Positions 36,955 through 49,100 are shown, counted from the stretch's first letter. The stretch: 64,000 nucleotides of DNA from Apus apus (GCF_020740795.1 NC_067299.1:10236001-10300000), one strand, 5' to 3'. The notes: generated by a model not told the origin, from the letters alone. Numbers and translations are program-made.

Positions 36955-37600
36955 CCAGCAGTGTGCCCAGGTGGCAAAGAAGGCCAACAACATCCTGGCT
37001 TGTATCAGCACTGCTGTGGCCAGCAGGTCTAGGCAAGCAAGCATCCCTCTGTGCTCGACACTGGTGAGGCAACACCTCAAATCCTGGGGTCATTTTTGGG
37101 CACCTCAATACAGAAAAGACATTGAGGTGCTAGAATGGGTCCAAAGAAGAGCTACCAAGCTGGTGTAGGGTCTGGAGAACAAACTTTATGAGGAGCAGCT
37201 AAGAGAACTGGGGTTGTTTAGTCTAAAGATGAGGAGACTGAGAAGAGACCTCATGGCTCTCTGCAACCACCTGAAAGGAGTTTGTAGCGAGGGGAGGTTG
37301 GTCTCTTCTCTATAGTGACTAGTGCTAGGATGGGAGAAAATGGCCTCAAGTTATACCAGGGGAAGTTTAGGTTGGATGTTAGGAGAAACTCCTTTACAGA
37401 AAGGGTTATTAAGCACTGGAACAGGCTGCCCAGGGAAGTGGTTGAATCACTATCCCTGGAGGTGTTTAAAAATCAGATAGATACAGTGCTTAGGGACATG
37501 GTTTAGCAGTGAACTAGTAGAGCTGGGTTAGTACAGTCAGGTTAAAGGTTGGACTGGATGATCTTACAGGTCTTTTCCAACCTGAACAATTCTATGATTA
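36955..37600 (+). mobile_element. CR1 LINE fragment, 3' end
   Basis: Sense copy of about 645 bp. It contains [20 protein letters not shown] and later [20 protein letters not shown], then [20 protein letters not shown]. The 3' UTR includes ggttggactggatgatctta and ends attctatgatta. Frame breaks occur at about 37168 and 37312. Its layout closely matches the copies at 1413 (antisense) and 33685. Confidence 0.94.
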
Positions 37601-40129
37601 CATTATTTGATTAATCTTTACTGATTTTTCACTTAATGGAGTTTTTGGAGGCAGTGTGACAGCAGGACCTTCAGAGTGTGTTTATTGCTCTGGTGCTGGT
37701 CCCTGGAGCAGATGGTTCATGCAGGGTGAGGAAAAGGCAGAGCAGTCCTGGGGGAGGGCAGGGCTGAGGACACCCCTGGTTCTTTGTGCTGTAGCAAACC
37801 ATGGATGTGACTTGAGTGAGTCAGTCCCTGCATCTCTCAGTGCTTTATATTCCTTCTGTATGTAGAAAAGGAGGAACACCCAGGCACAATGATGAAACAG
37901 AGCAAAGGACAGAGAACCAGGTAGGCTCAGTATAGTTTTCCCATTAAAAACTCTTTTTCTGCAAGATTTTCAACTCTTTATGCAGGTGCTTTGTTTCTTC
38001 AGGGGATGCATTTTGGAGGCAGGGTCTAGCACATAATTCTCTCTCTCTCTTTGCTTTCTTATAGATGCTGTATCCTTCACCTGCAACAAATACTGTTGTT
38101 GCAAAGAAAACAAAATCTTTCTGGCAATTCATCTGAAATGAGAGCAGCAATTCTCCAAGCTCAAAACAATCCCTTCAGGGTAACTCAGTAACTACTTAGA
38201 CCATATGAAAACAGGCAGTTTGTCCTTGGGAGGTATCAGGTTCTGCAACTGTTTGATCAGGCTGGAGCTGCCTGGGGAGGTGTTTGCATCGAGCAGTGGC
38301 TGGAATGGTGCTTCACTGGGTCACGGGTGGGCTGTGCTTGGTGACAGAGCAGGTTGCTGGAATCCTGATTTTGCAGCTGGGGAGAAAATTACAGCCTATT
38401 TGGGGCACCAGTTTTCATTTGATGTAGTGAGTTACAGGTTTCACTCAGCCTTGGGATCTGCTTTCCATTGCATTCCCACCATCCAGTGACTGGTGGGAGT
38501 GGAGCTGACTTGGCTGCAGCTGGTCTGCTCTGCCTGTGTCCTTGTCATGTGTAGCCTGACAAGAAAGCACAGTGCAGCCCAAATTCTGGCTTGTGTTGTC
38601 TCAAATCTCCTACAGTAACTTCACCTAGACATGAAACAAGAGGAGGAGGAAGGGTTTTGCCCTGAATGACTTCCCAGCTTAGAATATTTGCAATAAAAGA
38701 AGACTCCTACCTGTGAGGAGCTGCTTTCAGGAGCCTCCACGCTGGGTTTTGCAGTTTTGTGGCCCCCACCTTCCAAACTAACCACCCACAGCCAGTGATG
38801 GGGAATATTTCAGCAGCAGTCCTGAGCTGAGGATTTCCATATGCTGCTTAGGGCTGCATAAAAATACAAAGGTAGCAGCAGTGAATGAGTATTTGTGCAA
38901 AAGGACAGCTCTACCAAAGATCTCCCTTTCCATTGGGCACCAGCTGTTTATTAGGGCTCAGCTTTATGTGTGAAGAGTGAAGCTCTTCTAAGACTGTACC
39001 CTCAGCTGAGTGCCTGAATATTTGATCCATGACTACCCTGAAAAGTCAGCTCTGGGCACTTTGCCTGGGGACACCCAACGAATCAACAGCAAATCTGGAA
39101 TAAAATCCAGCTTCTTTCCTGCCTTCCCCCCCACCCCCCCCGACTCTGCCTCAGTGCTCAGGTATTGCTGAAATGCACTTGGTATATTTTGGGACCTGGC
39201 AGAACAATCCGTAACAGTTTCCCTGTTATAAAACAAAATGCTACCTGACAGGGAAATTCAGCTACTTATTTCAAAGTGTAAACATATATATGTCTGTTTT
39301 TTTGACCTACTTGTGTTTCTAAGTGTTAAGAAATGCTTTGAAGTTGTTGTTCTGTTTTGTTTTGGTTTGTTTTTGCTTGGGTGCACACCTCTTGAAATTT
39401 TTATGAGAAGGATCTTTTAAGTTCTGTAACAATTTTATTCATATCTGTCAATGATACTTAACGTGGTGCAGGAGAAGGACTGTGGTAGCTCTTCATTGAG
39501 AGATTCAAATTTTTCAGGTTAAAAGAGTGTATTATTTTGAGGTGGTCAGCCCACCACACATAATCACAGCAGGATAAACAGCTGCCCCAACATGACTGTA
39601 AAAAAATTTTAACACCAATCCAGTGCAAGAGATAATTAAAGTATCTATTGAAAAAAGTAATGACATGAAAAGACATAAAGAAGTTTTTGAGCACACTGCC
39701 TTGTGTAACTCTCAGTAATTTTCTTGGTTGTTTTTCTTTTTTTAGGACGACAATCTTTGTATTTTTGACAGCATGACATGGAGAGCACTCATAGGTAGTG
39801 GAAAAAGCAGGTGTCTCTTTTCCTTTGGCTGGGCCATGACCAGTTCTTGAATGATGTGTCTTCAGTGTAGTGTCCATGACTCCCAATCAGTGTCCTGCCC
39901 CAGCCCTGCTCTTGCTGGAGAAGGCTCTGCACTGCACCCTCTGGAGTCTGTGGGTTCAGGAAAGACTTTGAGTCTTGTCCCTAAGCTGAATACTTGATAT
40001 AAGGCATAGGATAAGAAGTTACCTTTGGGCATGAACTGTAGCATCCAAGAAGTCCCCAGAGCCAGGCTTAATGAGCAGTAGAACAGGGATACTCTGTTTC
40101 TAGGGTCTCTTCTGCTGTAACAAGGGCCT
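37601..40129. other. Upstream flank, no gene seen
   Basis: Unique-looking. It includes a (CT)6 tract at 38039-38050 inside a minus-strand 68-codon frame, and a C-rich run at 39126-39141. A 142-codon minus-strand frame at 39458-39886 is unrecognised. Confidence 0.55.
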
Positions 40130-40415
40130 GATTGCTAGAGGAGCAAGAAAGGGCACAGGGGAAGAGTTTAAACTGAAAGAGGGGAGACTTAGATGAGGTA
40201 TTAGGGAGAAATTCTTTGTTGTGAGGGTGGTGAGACCCTGGCCCAGGTTGCCCAGGGAAGCTGTGGCTGCCCCATCCCTGGCAGTGTTGAAGGGCAGGTT
40301 GGATGGGGCTTGGAGCAACCTGGGCTGGTGGGAGGTGTCCCTGCCCATGCAGGGGGTTGGAACTAGATGGTCTTTAAGGTCCTTTCCAACCCAAATCAGT
40401 CTGGGATTCTGTGAT
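40130..40415 (+). mobile_element. CR1 LINE fragment, 3' end
   Basis: Sense copy of about 285 bp covering the end of ORF2 (MRVVRPWPRLPREAVAAPSL) and the gtgtccctgcccatgcaggg 3' UTR, ending attctgtgatc. It is very similar in class to the antisense copy at 20280. It is the last CR1 before the promoter. Confidence 0.93.
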
Positions 40416-41049
40416 CATGCTTTTAGGGAGAAAACTATACCCTGTGAAAGGAATTACTATATCCAACCTAACGGGCTTCTTGTCTGCATCTTCTTTGCAC
40501 TATCAGGGAACCCCAGTGTTAACAGGAGTAGGGATATATTGCATATTGGCTTTGGGGATCTTTCTGGATTTCCTGCTTTTCAGTGGCATGGATGTACTGC
40601 AGTGCTGATAATGGGCTTCAGCTGAGTGTTCAGTCTTGAACTTCAGAGCCTGGTTGCAAACTGGGCTCTTGTATTGGAGGCTCTTGGTTTTATCCTGAGC
40701 TGGTCATTTTGTCCTCTCTTTATTTCCTTTTAAGGCTTGCTTTTATAAAGGTCTCAAGGTATCTTTTTTGCATATGTAACATGAAGAAATAGTAGTGCAT
40801 TCCCTGGCTTGATGGGATGTTTAGAAGAACTACGAGATGATTAGCTGAAATAATATGGGCCATATAGGTATCTTCTGTAATAAAAAGAAATAAACGTGGG
40901 GAATGTTTTTCTAGCCACACAAAAAGTCAGTATTTAGAACCTATTTTCTAGTTTTTCAGTCACATGTCAAAATTTCAGTGAACTTGCTCTTCTCCCTTCT
41001 CTCCTGTTTTCTGAGAAAGAAGCTGAAACTTTTCTAACCAGCTTTAATA

Positions 41050-41105
41050 AGAATAGAATAGAACAGAACAGACTTTCAGTTGGAAGGAAAATGACCTATG
41101 AATTA
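41050..41105 (-). mobile_element. Possible decayed CR1 tail
   Basis: The stretch agaatagaatagaacagaac followed by ttcagttggaaggaaaatga resembles the antisense start of some avian CR1 3' ends (repeated agaat octamers, then ttggaagggacc). Only about 55 bp can be aligned by eye, so this is tentative. Confidence 0.35.
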
Positions 41106-41682
41106 GATTCTGGTCATCAAGCTGAATACTGAAGTTTAAAGCAGCCAAACTGAAGAGTTTTTGAGCTTTAAGCTACAATTTTGCTTTTTCTGAGTTCTTT
41201 CCTTTCTGAACTCGGGCAGGAGTTGAAGTCTTTCTAGAAGCTTTATAAATGCTGATCCTGAAAGATACTTATTGATAACCATTGCAAAGATCTCTTTTTA
41301 ATATCCTTGAGGGAACCATAAAGCAGCTAAAAGTACAATAAGTTGCTTGTTTTTTCACAGCATGTCCCTGATGTGTCAGTGATGAGCTGTCCATGTTCAC
41401 AGTCTGAACTTAAAAATTCATGGACTATGAATAGAGTCATTGTAGGGAAGGACTGAATGTGTTCCCAAACTTTTAAGATAAAACTGAAGAATGTGACTTC
41501 TGTGCATTAGCTAGTCCTGTAGTGGGAGAAAACTTCAAGGCTGGAGATACACTCCTTGGTGATAAATACTTGCCTAAATTACTGTAAAAAATGAATCCAG
41601 AGAGAGCAGACAATGAACCATCAACTTTTTCATGTTAGCTTCTGGAAAAATAAATCTTTTTTTTTTTTTTTTCTTTTTGCAG

Positions 41683-41812
41683 GTGCTTACTTATTTCACA
41701 AGGTTGGGCCTCACGTGGCCAATAATCTGAGGGCACAGAGAAATATAGTGATGTTGGTGACCTTTGTTTGCAATCCCAGCACTGCTGAGTGTTCTGGAGC
41801 CCTGTGTTGCAA
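41683..41812 (+). other. Candidate exon 4 kb upstream of GALNT17
   Basis: A long pyrimidine tract (T16 C T5 gcag) forms a very strong acceptor, followed by 130 bases and the donor ttgcaa|gtaagag. One frame is open throughout (AYLFHKVGPHVANNL ...), but I recognise no protein. It could be part of an upstream non-coding leader or lncRNA. The T-run may simply be a homopolymer that mimics an acceptor. Confidence 0.15.
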
Positions 41813-44800
41813 GTAAGAGTAGTGGGGGGAAAACCAGTGGGAGAACGGAGCCCACAGGCAACACAGAGGCTTGAATTCACCTGTCCTGATGGGGGAGGAC
41901 TTTCTCAGAGGTGGTTCTGGGCAGCAAAGAGATGAAATTAAAGCTGAAAAATCAGGAACTGTTAAAAGCCTGAGAGAAAAAGGAAAGACTGGCAACTCCT
42001 GAGCATCACCTGAAGCCTAAACACAGAGAAACCCAATTGCACTAAAATTCCGCCAGCCAGGACTTTAGGACTTAGAAGTCTTAATCAGAAGACCCAAAAG
42101 TCTGATTTCTTATGTTGGTGTTTCCAAGGCTGGAAACATCTATGATTAGACTTCTCCAAGTGGGTGCAGAGCACCCCAGCAACAGCCTCACTGGCTGCCA
42201 GCCCTGGGAGCAGGTGGGAAAGGAAGAAGCCTTTGCTGTGTAAGAACACACACCACTGAGAGTGGAGCCAGTAAGAAGAGAAGAAAAATAGGTTTTTCTG
42301 CCTGGTTTGCATCTCTGTGAAGAGAGTCTGCCTCAGATGGTCATGGTATCATGCTACCATTTTGAACTTCAATGTGATCAGGATGAGAACTTCTGGAAAT
42401 GAAGTCATTTTTCTGTTTCTAATTATTCTTGTAACTGGCAGCTAGTGTTCGCTGTATTTTATAGCTAAAGGATTAGTATGTTGTTAATCAATCCATTGAA
42501 TATTAATGATTTAATGGATCCCCCCCCCCCAGAGGGAGAGCAGTAATCACTTTGGCTAGCACTTGAAATGTGCATGTGTGCTCTGGGTAGAATTCCACTG
42601 TATTGGGCAAAAGTAGAATTTTTCTATTAGACATGCAAGCTGATCTTCTCTCCCTGTACTGATAAATACCCTTCAGTAGTTCTTCTCTATTTAGTACCAA
42701 TGTTTCATGCTTTTTTTTGGGATGAATGTAATAAATGTGGAAAAAATGAGGTAAAAACCCCACAACCCTCTAACACTGCAGTGGAGGTTGACTTACTCCT
42801 TTTTGAAACCCTGATTTGGACAGGTGGGGTCTTGTCAAAGCTTTTTAGGTTTATAGCAAACTCCCATTTTGTATTTGTAATTTAAATTTTGTTCAGTCTG
42901 GCAGTGGTGCAGACCTCAAATGAAATACTGGTTGTGGAGCACGCGGGGGGCTGTTCTCCAGACTCTTATGCCACAAAGCACAACCTTTTCTGGTCTCCTA
43001 CATCTGTATCCTGTTAGTGTCCATCTTCAATGGACTGCTTGGTCTTCACTGGTTTTTGTTAGCTGCAGCATTCTGCTTTCTCCCACATCACTTCAGTTAT
43101 CCACCCATGTCAGTATAAAGGTAAATAATACTGCAACTCTTGATGGTGCAGACAGCACCAGGCTAGTTGGAAATGTGATAGAGTTAGCCAGGTTTCATGC
43201 AGGGGGTGCTAATGGTTGTTGCTCAGGACACACTAAAAGACCCATAATGGTTGGTGCTGATTCATTGGGTTTTGGGCCCTGGCAGTTTCTAAAATCTTGA
43301 TCGTCAGGCCAGAAGTGATTGTAGGATGACTGAGCAAATAAATAACTTCCTCTGAATAAAGGAAATGAAGGAAATATTGTTGCTGCTGCTACAAGTAGCA
43401 CAGTGGAACGTGCAGTGTTGCAAACCAGTTCAGGAGAGAGGGCTCAGTTTTTTGTAGGGTGCCCCTCCACCCTAGACAGGCCCAGGCTGATTCCTATCAG
43501 GTGTGTTACCCCATGAGGCCAGCAGCAGAAAACCTTTCTCCTCTAATGGAGATGTTTTGCCACTTGGGTTTTGAACCTCCCAGGTGATGGCTATTTGTTG
43601 TCAGCAAGCAGAGCTTCAAAGTCTGTGCTATTTAGTTCTACCCTTTTAGATAAAGAAAAGCAGCAGCAACAACAGGTACCTGGGAAAGTTTTTGAAGTTA
43701 ATGCCCCTGGGAAGGGCAGGGGGCTGTGTGGCTCTCTGTGCAACCTGTGTGAATGCTTAATTGTTAGGACTCATGCTAATAGACTCATACTGAGGCCATT
43801 TTTCCACCCCCTGAAGGATTTTGGACAGGTTTATTTTGCCCTGGCATGCTCTCCTCCTCAGGACCACACACTCTTGCAGCTGTGTCTGTGACTGACTGCA
43901 CCCAGAGTCACCATGAGGTAGGTTGTGGCTTTCCCTGCTTTCTTGGGGGACTTTTTTTCTGCTCCTTTCTTAGAGGATGGGAGGGCAAAAATACTCTCCT
44001 TGTCCTTCAGCAGGGAGCTGCTTTGAACCCTTGCAATATATTATATATAAAAAGATTTTATAATTTTTGGAAGGGTCATATTATGTAATATCCATGTGCC
44101 AAATTTCCTTAAATACTGCTTTTTACAATCACTGTTTTCTAATTAAAATATATCTTGCTGTTCCTGTGTAATGCAAGGATGCTGGCTGCAGCTGGAGCAC
44201 TCTGCAGTGAAGGATTGGCAGGAGAGGGTCATCTTCATCTGAGACTGTTCTAAAACAAAAGGCAGGTAGTTTTCTGTTTGCATTAGTATTTCTGCTTCTG
44301 ATAGTCTGAAGCCATGTGGGTTCCCTTTTTGGTAAACAATTCTACTAAGTCATATTGGGGTTTTTTGTGTGGATTATTTTTTTTTTTAAGTGCTTTTATT
44401 GACTTGGGGGGGTGGGGGATGTAAATAGCTGACAGCTCTGGAAACAAAACTGTTCAGTTACCATGACTCAGAACACTGGCAAAAAAAAAATAAAGCCCCA
44501 AAGCTGCAGGTGTCACAATAAGCTTCCCCTCAATGCCAGCAAAAAGCTTTTATGGTCTTCAGGAATTTGTAAGGTAGTTCTTGTTTGATGTCACCAAAAT
44601 AATTCACAACTTTGTGTGTCCCCCCCTGTGGAGAGTAACCCTGAGCGTGGTGATGGGCTGACCTTGTGTTCTGGGGTCTGGCTGTGAGTTGTGTGCCTGT
44701 CCCTTCAGGTTCACAGCCAGGGCCTGGGGCAGAAAGCAGAAACCACAGAAGATCTCATGCACAGCTCGTACTAAATTAAAACTCTAAATCCTTTAAAGCA

Positions 44801-44827
44801 ATTTTAGGTTTGTTTCCATGACATTGA

Positions 44828-44865
44828 TTTTTTTTCTTTTTTTTGTCTCTTTTTTTTTTTTTTTA
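44828..44865 (+). repeat. T-rich tract upstream of the CpG island
   Basis: About 38 bases, nearly all T with single C/G interruptions, roughly 260 bp before the island begins. It is likely nucleosome-disfavouring, and its length is likely variable. Confidence 0.85.
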
Positions 44866-45560
44866 ATTATGGCTCGAAGGTGAGAGGGGATGTTCTTACA
44901 TCTGGAGAAGTTGCCCTGTGTAGGATACAATGACTGAACGTTGTTTGCATTTCTAATCCGTGTTCATGCCATCCTTCTGGAGAGCAGGGTTAGCTGCGCT
45001 GAAGGGAGAAGCTCTAGGTAGGGCTGCTCCTCTCAGACCTGGAGATTCAGCAGCCTGGCTTGGATACTTTGGGTTTGCATTCGCTCATTTCTCAGTACCT
45101 CGTGTCAATGGTTGAGGTGCAGAAGGTGCCCCTGCCCAGCCGGGCCGCGGCCCCGCAGCCCTCCCCGCGCGGTGTGTGCGGGGGACGCGCCAGAGCGGGA
45201 CGCTCGGCTTCAGCTGCGCCTGCACAGCCCCGCAATTCCAAGCCGGAGGGATGAAGCTTCCACCGGGAAAGCCGGGGAGCGAAGTTGGTGAAGGGCCCCA
45301 CGCACCAACCTGCGGGGCGGTGACACTTCCAGGGTTACTGAGGAGCGAAGGCGAGTGACCCGCGGCCGGTCCCCTCCCGTGACAGCGGGTCCATCCCCAG
45401 ACGTGCCCCGCCCCGCGCCGGCCTCGGGGCTCCATCCCGGGATTTCCCGGCAGCCGGAGCCGCTGGCTCCTCCGCAGGCGCGGCCGGGGCGCGGGGCGGC
45501 TCTTCCCGCAGCCTCCCGCGCTCCGCGGGGTCCCCCCCGCTCCCCGCGCGGCCGGCGGGA

Positions 45561-45690
45561 GCCCCGCCCCGCACCGCCCCGCACCGCCCCCGGCTCCCGC
45601 GCCCCGCCCCGGCGCGGTGCAGGGGCTGCGGGGCACGGCCGGGCCGCGCGGTGCAGCGGCGGCCCCCGCACCCTCCCGCACCCTCCCGCA
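45561..45690 (+). repeat. Short GC-rich direct repeats in the promoter island
   Basis: Two small tandem motifs occur in the island core: ccccgcacc units around 45565-45590 that overlap GC boxes, and a 10-bp unit (ccgcaccctc) repeated about two and a half times at 45666-45690. They are candidate Sp/KLF-type binding clusters and may vary in copy number. Their function is inferred from sequence only. Confidence 0.6.
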
Positions 45691-45730
45691 GGGCTGGCGG
45701 GGCCCGGGGCGCGGGCGCCCTGCGCGGGGC

Positions 45731-45784
45731 ATGAAGTTGCGGGGCGGGGCGGGCGGCCCCGCGGTCTCGGCGGCGGGGCTGTAG
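45731..45784 (+). other. Upstream ORF 1 in the GALNT17 leader
   Basis: A 17-codon ORF (ATG AAG TTG ... CTG TAG) ends 116 bases before the GALNT17 start, in a different frame. It is relevant only if the transcript begins upstream of 45731. The product is Gly/Ala-rich, as expected from CpG-island DNA, so any effect would be on translation rather than through a useful peptide. Confidence 0.4.
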
Positions 45785-45822
45785 CTGCGCGGCTCCCGCA
45801 GCCCCGCGCTCCCCGCCCTGGG

Positions 45823-45864
45823 ATGTGCGCGCAGCGGCGGGCACCTGCCGGGCCGCTCCCCTAG
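45823..45864 (+). other. Upstream ORF 2, in frame with GALNT17
   Basis: A 13-codon ORF (ATG TGC GCG CAG ... CCC TAG) lies in the GALNT17 frame and stops 36 bases before ATG 45901. It could reduce initiation at the main start or act through reinitiation. Its TAG also rules out an N-terminal extension of GALNT17 within this exon. Confidence 0.5.
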
Positions 45865-45900
45865 CCCTGCCGGGGCTGGCGGTGCCCCTCGGGAAGTTTG

Positions 45901-46138
45901 ATGGCTTCTCTGAGGAGAGTCAAAGTGCTGCTGGTGTTAAACTTGATCGCGGTGGCCGGCTTCGTCCTCTTCCTGGCCAAGTGCAGACCCATCGCGGCCA
46001 AGAGCGGCGACTCCTTCCATGACATCCACCCCAGGGCAGAAGTGGCCAACTTGACAGCCCGCGGCATCAGCTCCATCCAGGATGCAGTGCTGAAGAGACT
46101 CTCCCTCCTGGAAGACATCGTCTACAGGCAGCTCAATG
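45901..46138 (+). CDS. GALNT17: GALNT17 first coding exon (N-terminal part only)
   Basis: The exon encodes the first 79 residues plus one base of codon 80 of polypeptide N-acetylgalactosaminyltransferase-like protein 17 (WBSCR17), a Golgi type II membrane protein. I recognise the start MASLRRVKVLLVLNLIAVAG and the end LEDIVYRQLN, which from memory match mammalian GALNT17 almost exactly; the paralogue GALNT9 differs clearly. In order: a basic cytosolic tail (1-8), a hydrophobic anchor (about 9-27), a variable stem with an N-L-T sequon at 50-52, and a helix-like stretch (59-79). The catalytic GT-A and ricin-type lectin domains lie on later exons outside the window. ATG 45901 is chosen because an in-frame TAG lies at 45862-45864 and no ATG intervenes. 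Its context is weak at -3 (T) but has G at +4. The exon ends in aatG|gtagga, phase 1. Family members start or extend mucin-type O-glycans; the enzymatic activity of GALNT17 itself is debated. Confidence 0.96.
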
Positions 46139-46144
46139 GTAGGA
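46139..46144 (+). promoter_or_regulatory. GALNT17: Splice donor of GALNT17 exon 1
   Basis: The junction aatG|gtagga closes the exon after the first base of a glycine codon. This agrees with the family protein, in which the residue after RQLN is glycine. The frame stays open past the junction to about 46280, but the downstream translation is glycine/arginine-rich CpG-island sequence unlike GALNT17, so translation should not continue there. Confidence 0.88.
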
Positions 46145-49100
46145 GCGGTTCTGCGCGGGGCGGCGGGGGGTGCGGCGAGGAGGGAGCGGGCACACGACTT
46201 GCTTCAAGTTTGCCGGAGAGAACCCGGCTTTGTCCTGTGTTACCGCGCAAACGGAGCCGACAGAGTCTATTTAGCATCTGATCTCCAGGTTCCGTTGGCG
46301 TTTGTGCTCGGAGCACCTCGCACGGGAAAGCAGAATCACGCAGCGCTGCCTTTCAGGTTGAAGGTACTGGTCAGGAAATGACAGTGTCATGATTTCTGCA
46401 TTGAACGAGAAGGGTGTTCAGGGGTGTATTGATTGAGGGAATGGCTTTTACTACTCTGCGGAGTTGGTTTTTCTGCAAAGGAGGTTTTTTTTTTAAATGA
46501 CTAAAGTATGTTGCATCATTGGAGTGCAGAAGGTCAGAAAGCAAAATGCACTTTCTCTAATAAGTTAAGGAAACGATTCAGTGTTTCCTCTGGCTCAGCA
46601 CTGACAGCTGCTAATTAAAATCTCAAGTAATGCTTCTCTTTATAGCGTAGTGAAGGGATTTCTATTAAATTCTCACCAGGTTCAGTAGTTCTGAGATGTA
46701 GAAAGGGAGTTTTAAAGATGCCATGTAGGATAGAGAAACGTTGTAAAGATCTAAGAAAGCTAGGTGAGGTGACTAATTAAAACACTGCGGAAGCTAATTT
46801 AAAAAAAAATTGTTCCTGGTAGATTCACAATCGGGAATGAAATCTCAATCAAGGGTCCCATTTATTGCTTCCCATCTCTGCAGCTTTAACGACTGCAAGT
46901 GTTGGTGTTGCAGAATTAGCAGAGTCGATGTTTTTGGCAATGTCAGTGTGATTCCCTCTCTGAGTTTTGAACAGGCAGCTCAGGCAGGGCTGTGCTGAGC
47001 TGGGTCTCTGCACTGAACCACAGCTACTGCTGAGGGTCCCTCTGCACTGAGGGTGTGAGGCAGGTGCAGGAATACAAGGAACCTTTCCTGGTGTGTCATA
47101 GTTGTCTCAGTGTTTGTGCTTTGGGGAAGGCACTGTACAAAATGAGAAGTGCTCGGCTGAGTAGGGGAGTGTTATTTATGTTGTTCCTTTATGCACTTGG
47201 CATGAAAAGCCTGTCCTGCCTGTGAAAGTGCCTGGCACCAGGAGGTGGTGAAGCAGCACTGTTGGGTGATAAAGGTGAAATAGAAGACTAACAGGGAATA
47301 AGGTAGAAAGCAGGATGCTCTTTACAATCAAACTGTGAAACTGGCTACTTCTGGATATTGCTAGGCTGGAAGTTTCCAGGAGGATTTAGGCACTTATTTA
47401 GAAAAGGGGCAATAGCTGCAGTTCAAGACAGGAGATCTCATACTAGGATTTAGGTATCATGATGCCATCTGCCATTCCTGCAAATACAGGGGGACTGTTG
47501 AAATGCTAAGTTATTGCCCTTCTTCTGTGGAGACTGATGTGGGACTCCCTGCTCTGATGTGCTCTGGAGGTTGCCCTGGGATCTAGCTGGTGCTTGGAAC
47601 AGGAGCCAGAGCATAGGGATGGCTCAGGATGAGCTGTGTCTGGTCTGGAGGCTGCTGTGGGCACTCAGGGTATGTGAATGGTGTAGTACAGGAGCTTGCT
47701 TAGTGCTGAAGGGTGTTTGTGCACCTGAAGACCCGGGGAGGCAGAGAGCTAACAGAGATGTTGCCCGTATCACAAACATTTTCTTAGGACAGGCAGAAAG
47801 CTGAGCACATAAATGTGACATCTTGTCTGGCCTCTGCTTACCGGGGTGATTTATAGCAACACTGATGAGTCTGGCTGAAAAATAGCCCTGGCATGGCATT
47901 ATGTAACTTTGGGTCAAGTATATATTTGGAACGTGTCATTTTTAGAAAAGTACGATGTGCTCTGTTCTCCAAGAAATGGTGTGTGTTGTGCTTCAGCAAG
48001 ATGTGGGTTGAGAGTGAGATGTGGGGGGCCAGGTGAACCCCCATCACGACCCACCAGCACTGAAAAGCAGCAGCTGGGTGTGCTGAGCCAGAGGAAGGGG
48101 CTGGGGTGCAGAGGCAGTGGGACTGGCTTGCCAGGTGTTGTCTGTGCCCAACCTGGCATTCATTTGGGGCACCTGAAGAATGCCTCAAGCTGAGATCCTA
48201 GTGCCTGCTTCACGTATGCAAATATTAGCTCACTACTTTTTTTTTCTTTTCTTTTTAGGATAGGGAAGTTGCATGCTGGTGAGAAAGTGCCTAGCAAACC
48301 CCACCATATGCTCTTAGACAAGCTCCCTGCAAAGCACGTCCACCAGGAGAATTCTTTCTGTTGTGCAAGGTTGTGTTTTAGTTTAAGGCTGTGGTTTAGC
48401 ATGTAGAAAATATTAAAATGTGGTCTCCTAGAGTGTGGCATGTGGAAAGCCTGCACCTCAGGGAGCACAGGGAAGAGTCTGGCCAAAGAGAGAAGCTAAA
48501 ACACAGTTTGGGTGCAGTCAGTTATGGATTTTTTTCTGTGTTAGAGGACTTGGCTGGTTTTCAGTGGGAATTGGAGCCATCTTTTAAAAACTGAATCTCT
48601 TAAAAAGCTTCATTTTGTAAAGATCAAATGAGCAATCTGATTGTGCCATTACTCTGTTTTTGGTTTTAATCGTGTAGTGTAAAGCATATTGGAAATAACA
48701 GCTCTCTCTGGTATGGCAGCCTCGTTTTGTATGTAGGTATTTTTGTTTCTGTAAGTGTTGGCCATGAAAACAAGCTAAACAACACTGCCTCGGGTCTTGT
48801 AAAGGAAGCATTTTACACAATCATTCCTTTTGAATGACATGTCTCTGCAGCACCATTCTGGGAATAACACCAGGTCCCCTCTTAGACCTCTTTTTTGCAA
48901 GAATATCTGTTCCAAATGTGGCCCAATCTTCATTCTACAATGACCCCTCACTTTCCAGGTGATGAACCTTGCTGGACGTGTAGCACTTTCCAGCCACTGA
49001 TGGGTGGACTTGCAGTTCCACAAAGTTACATCATGACATTGTGCTTCAGATGGTGGTTGACAGAGTGCCTTGGAGATGCTGGGTGGAACTGGGGAGTCAC

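Larger units (their letters stand above)
40416..45124. other. Proximal upstream flank of GALNT17
   Basis: No gene recognised. It holds the exon candidate at 41683-41812, a C11 run at 42520-42530 and a long T-rich tract at 44828-44865 before the CpG island. Promoter-proximal enhancers would be expected here, but none can be read directly. Confidence 0.55.
45125..46200 (+). promoter_or_regulatory. GALNT17: CpG island promoter of GALNT17
   Basis: Composition changes abruptly near 45125 from AT-rich, CpG-poor DNA to very GC- and CpG-rich DNA, and returns to background soon after the first exon. GC boxes (ccccgccc or its complement) occur at 45561-45570, 45601-45610 and 45741-45751. I see no TATA box at a sensible distance, so dispersed initiation is likely; the start site probably lies between about 45400 and 45820 (inference). 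Long open frames on both strands here, up to 215 codons, follow from the scarcity of stop codons in GC-rich DNA and are not genes. Such islands are often bidirectional, so antisense transcription is possible. Confidence 0.9.

Noticed and set aside
45085..45864. Several long open frames on both strands (up to 215 codons) in the CpG island
   Set aside because: They overlap in many frames, are Gly/Ala/Pro/Arg-rich and arise because stop codons are rare in GC-rich DNA. No family resemblance or splice logic supports them.
48260..48280. Tiny exon-like unit after a long T/C tract (ctttttag) and before ctg|gtgaga
   Set aside because: At about 20 nt with no coding logic, it is most likely a homopolymer mimicking an acceptor.
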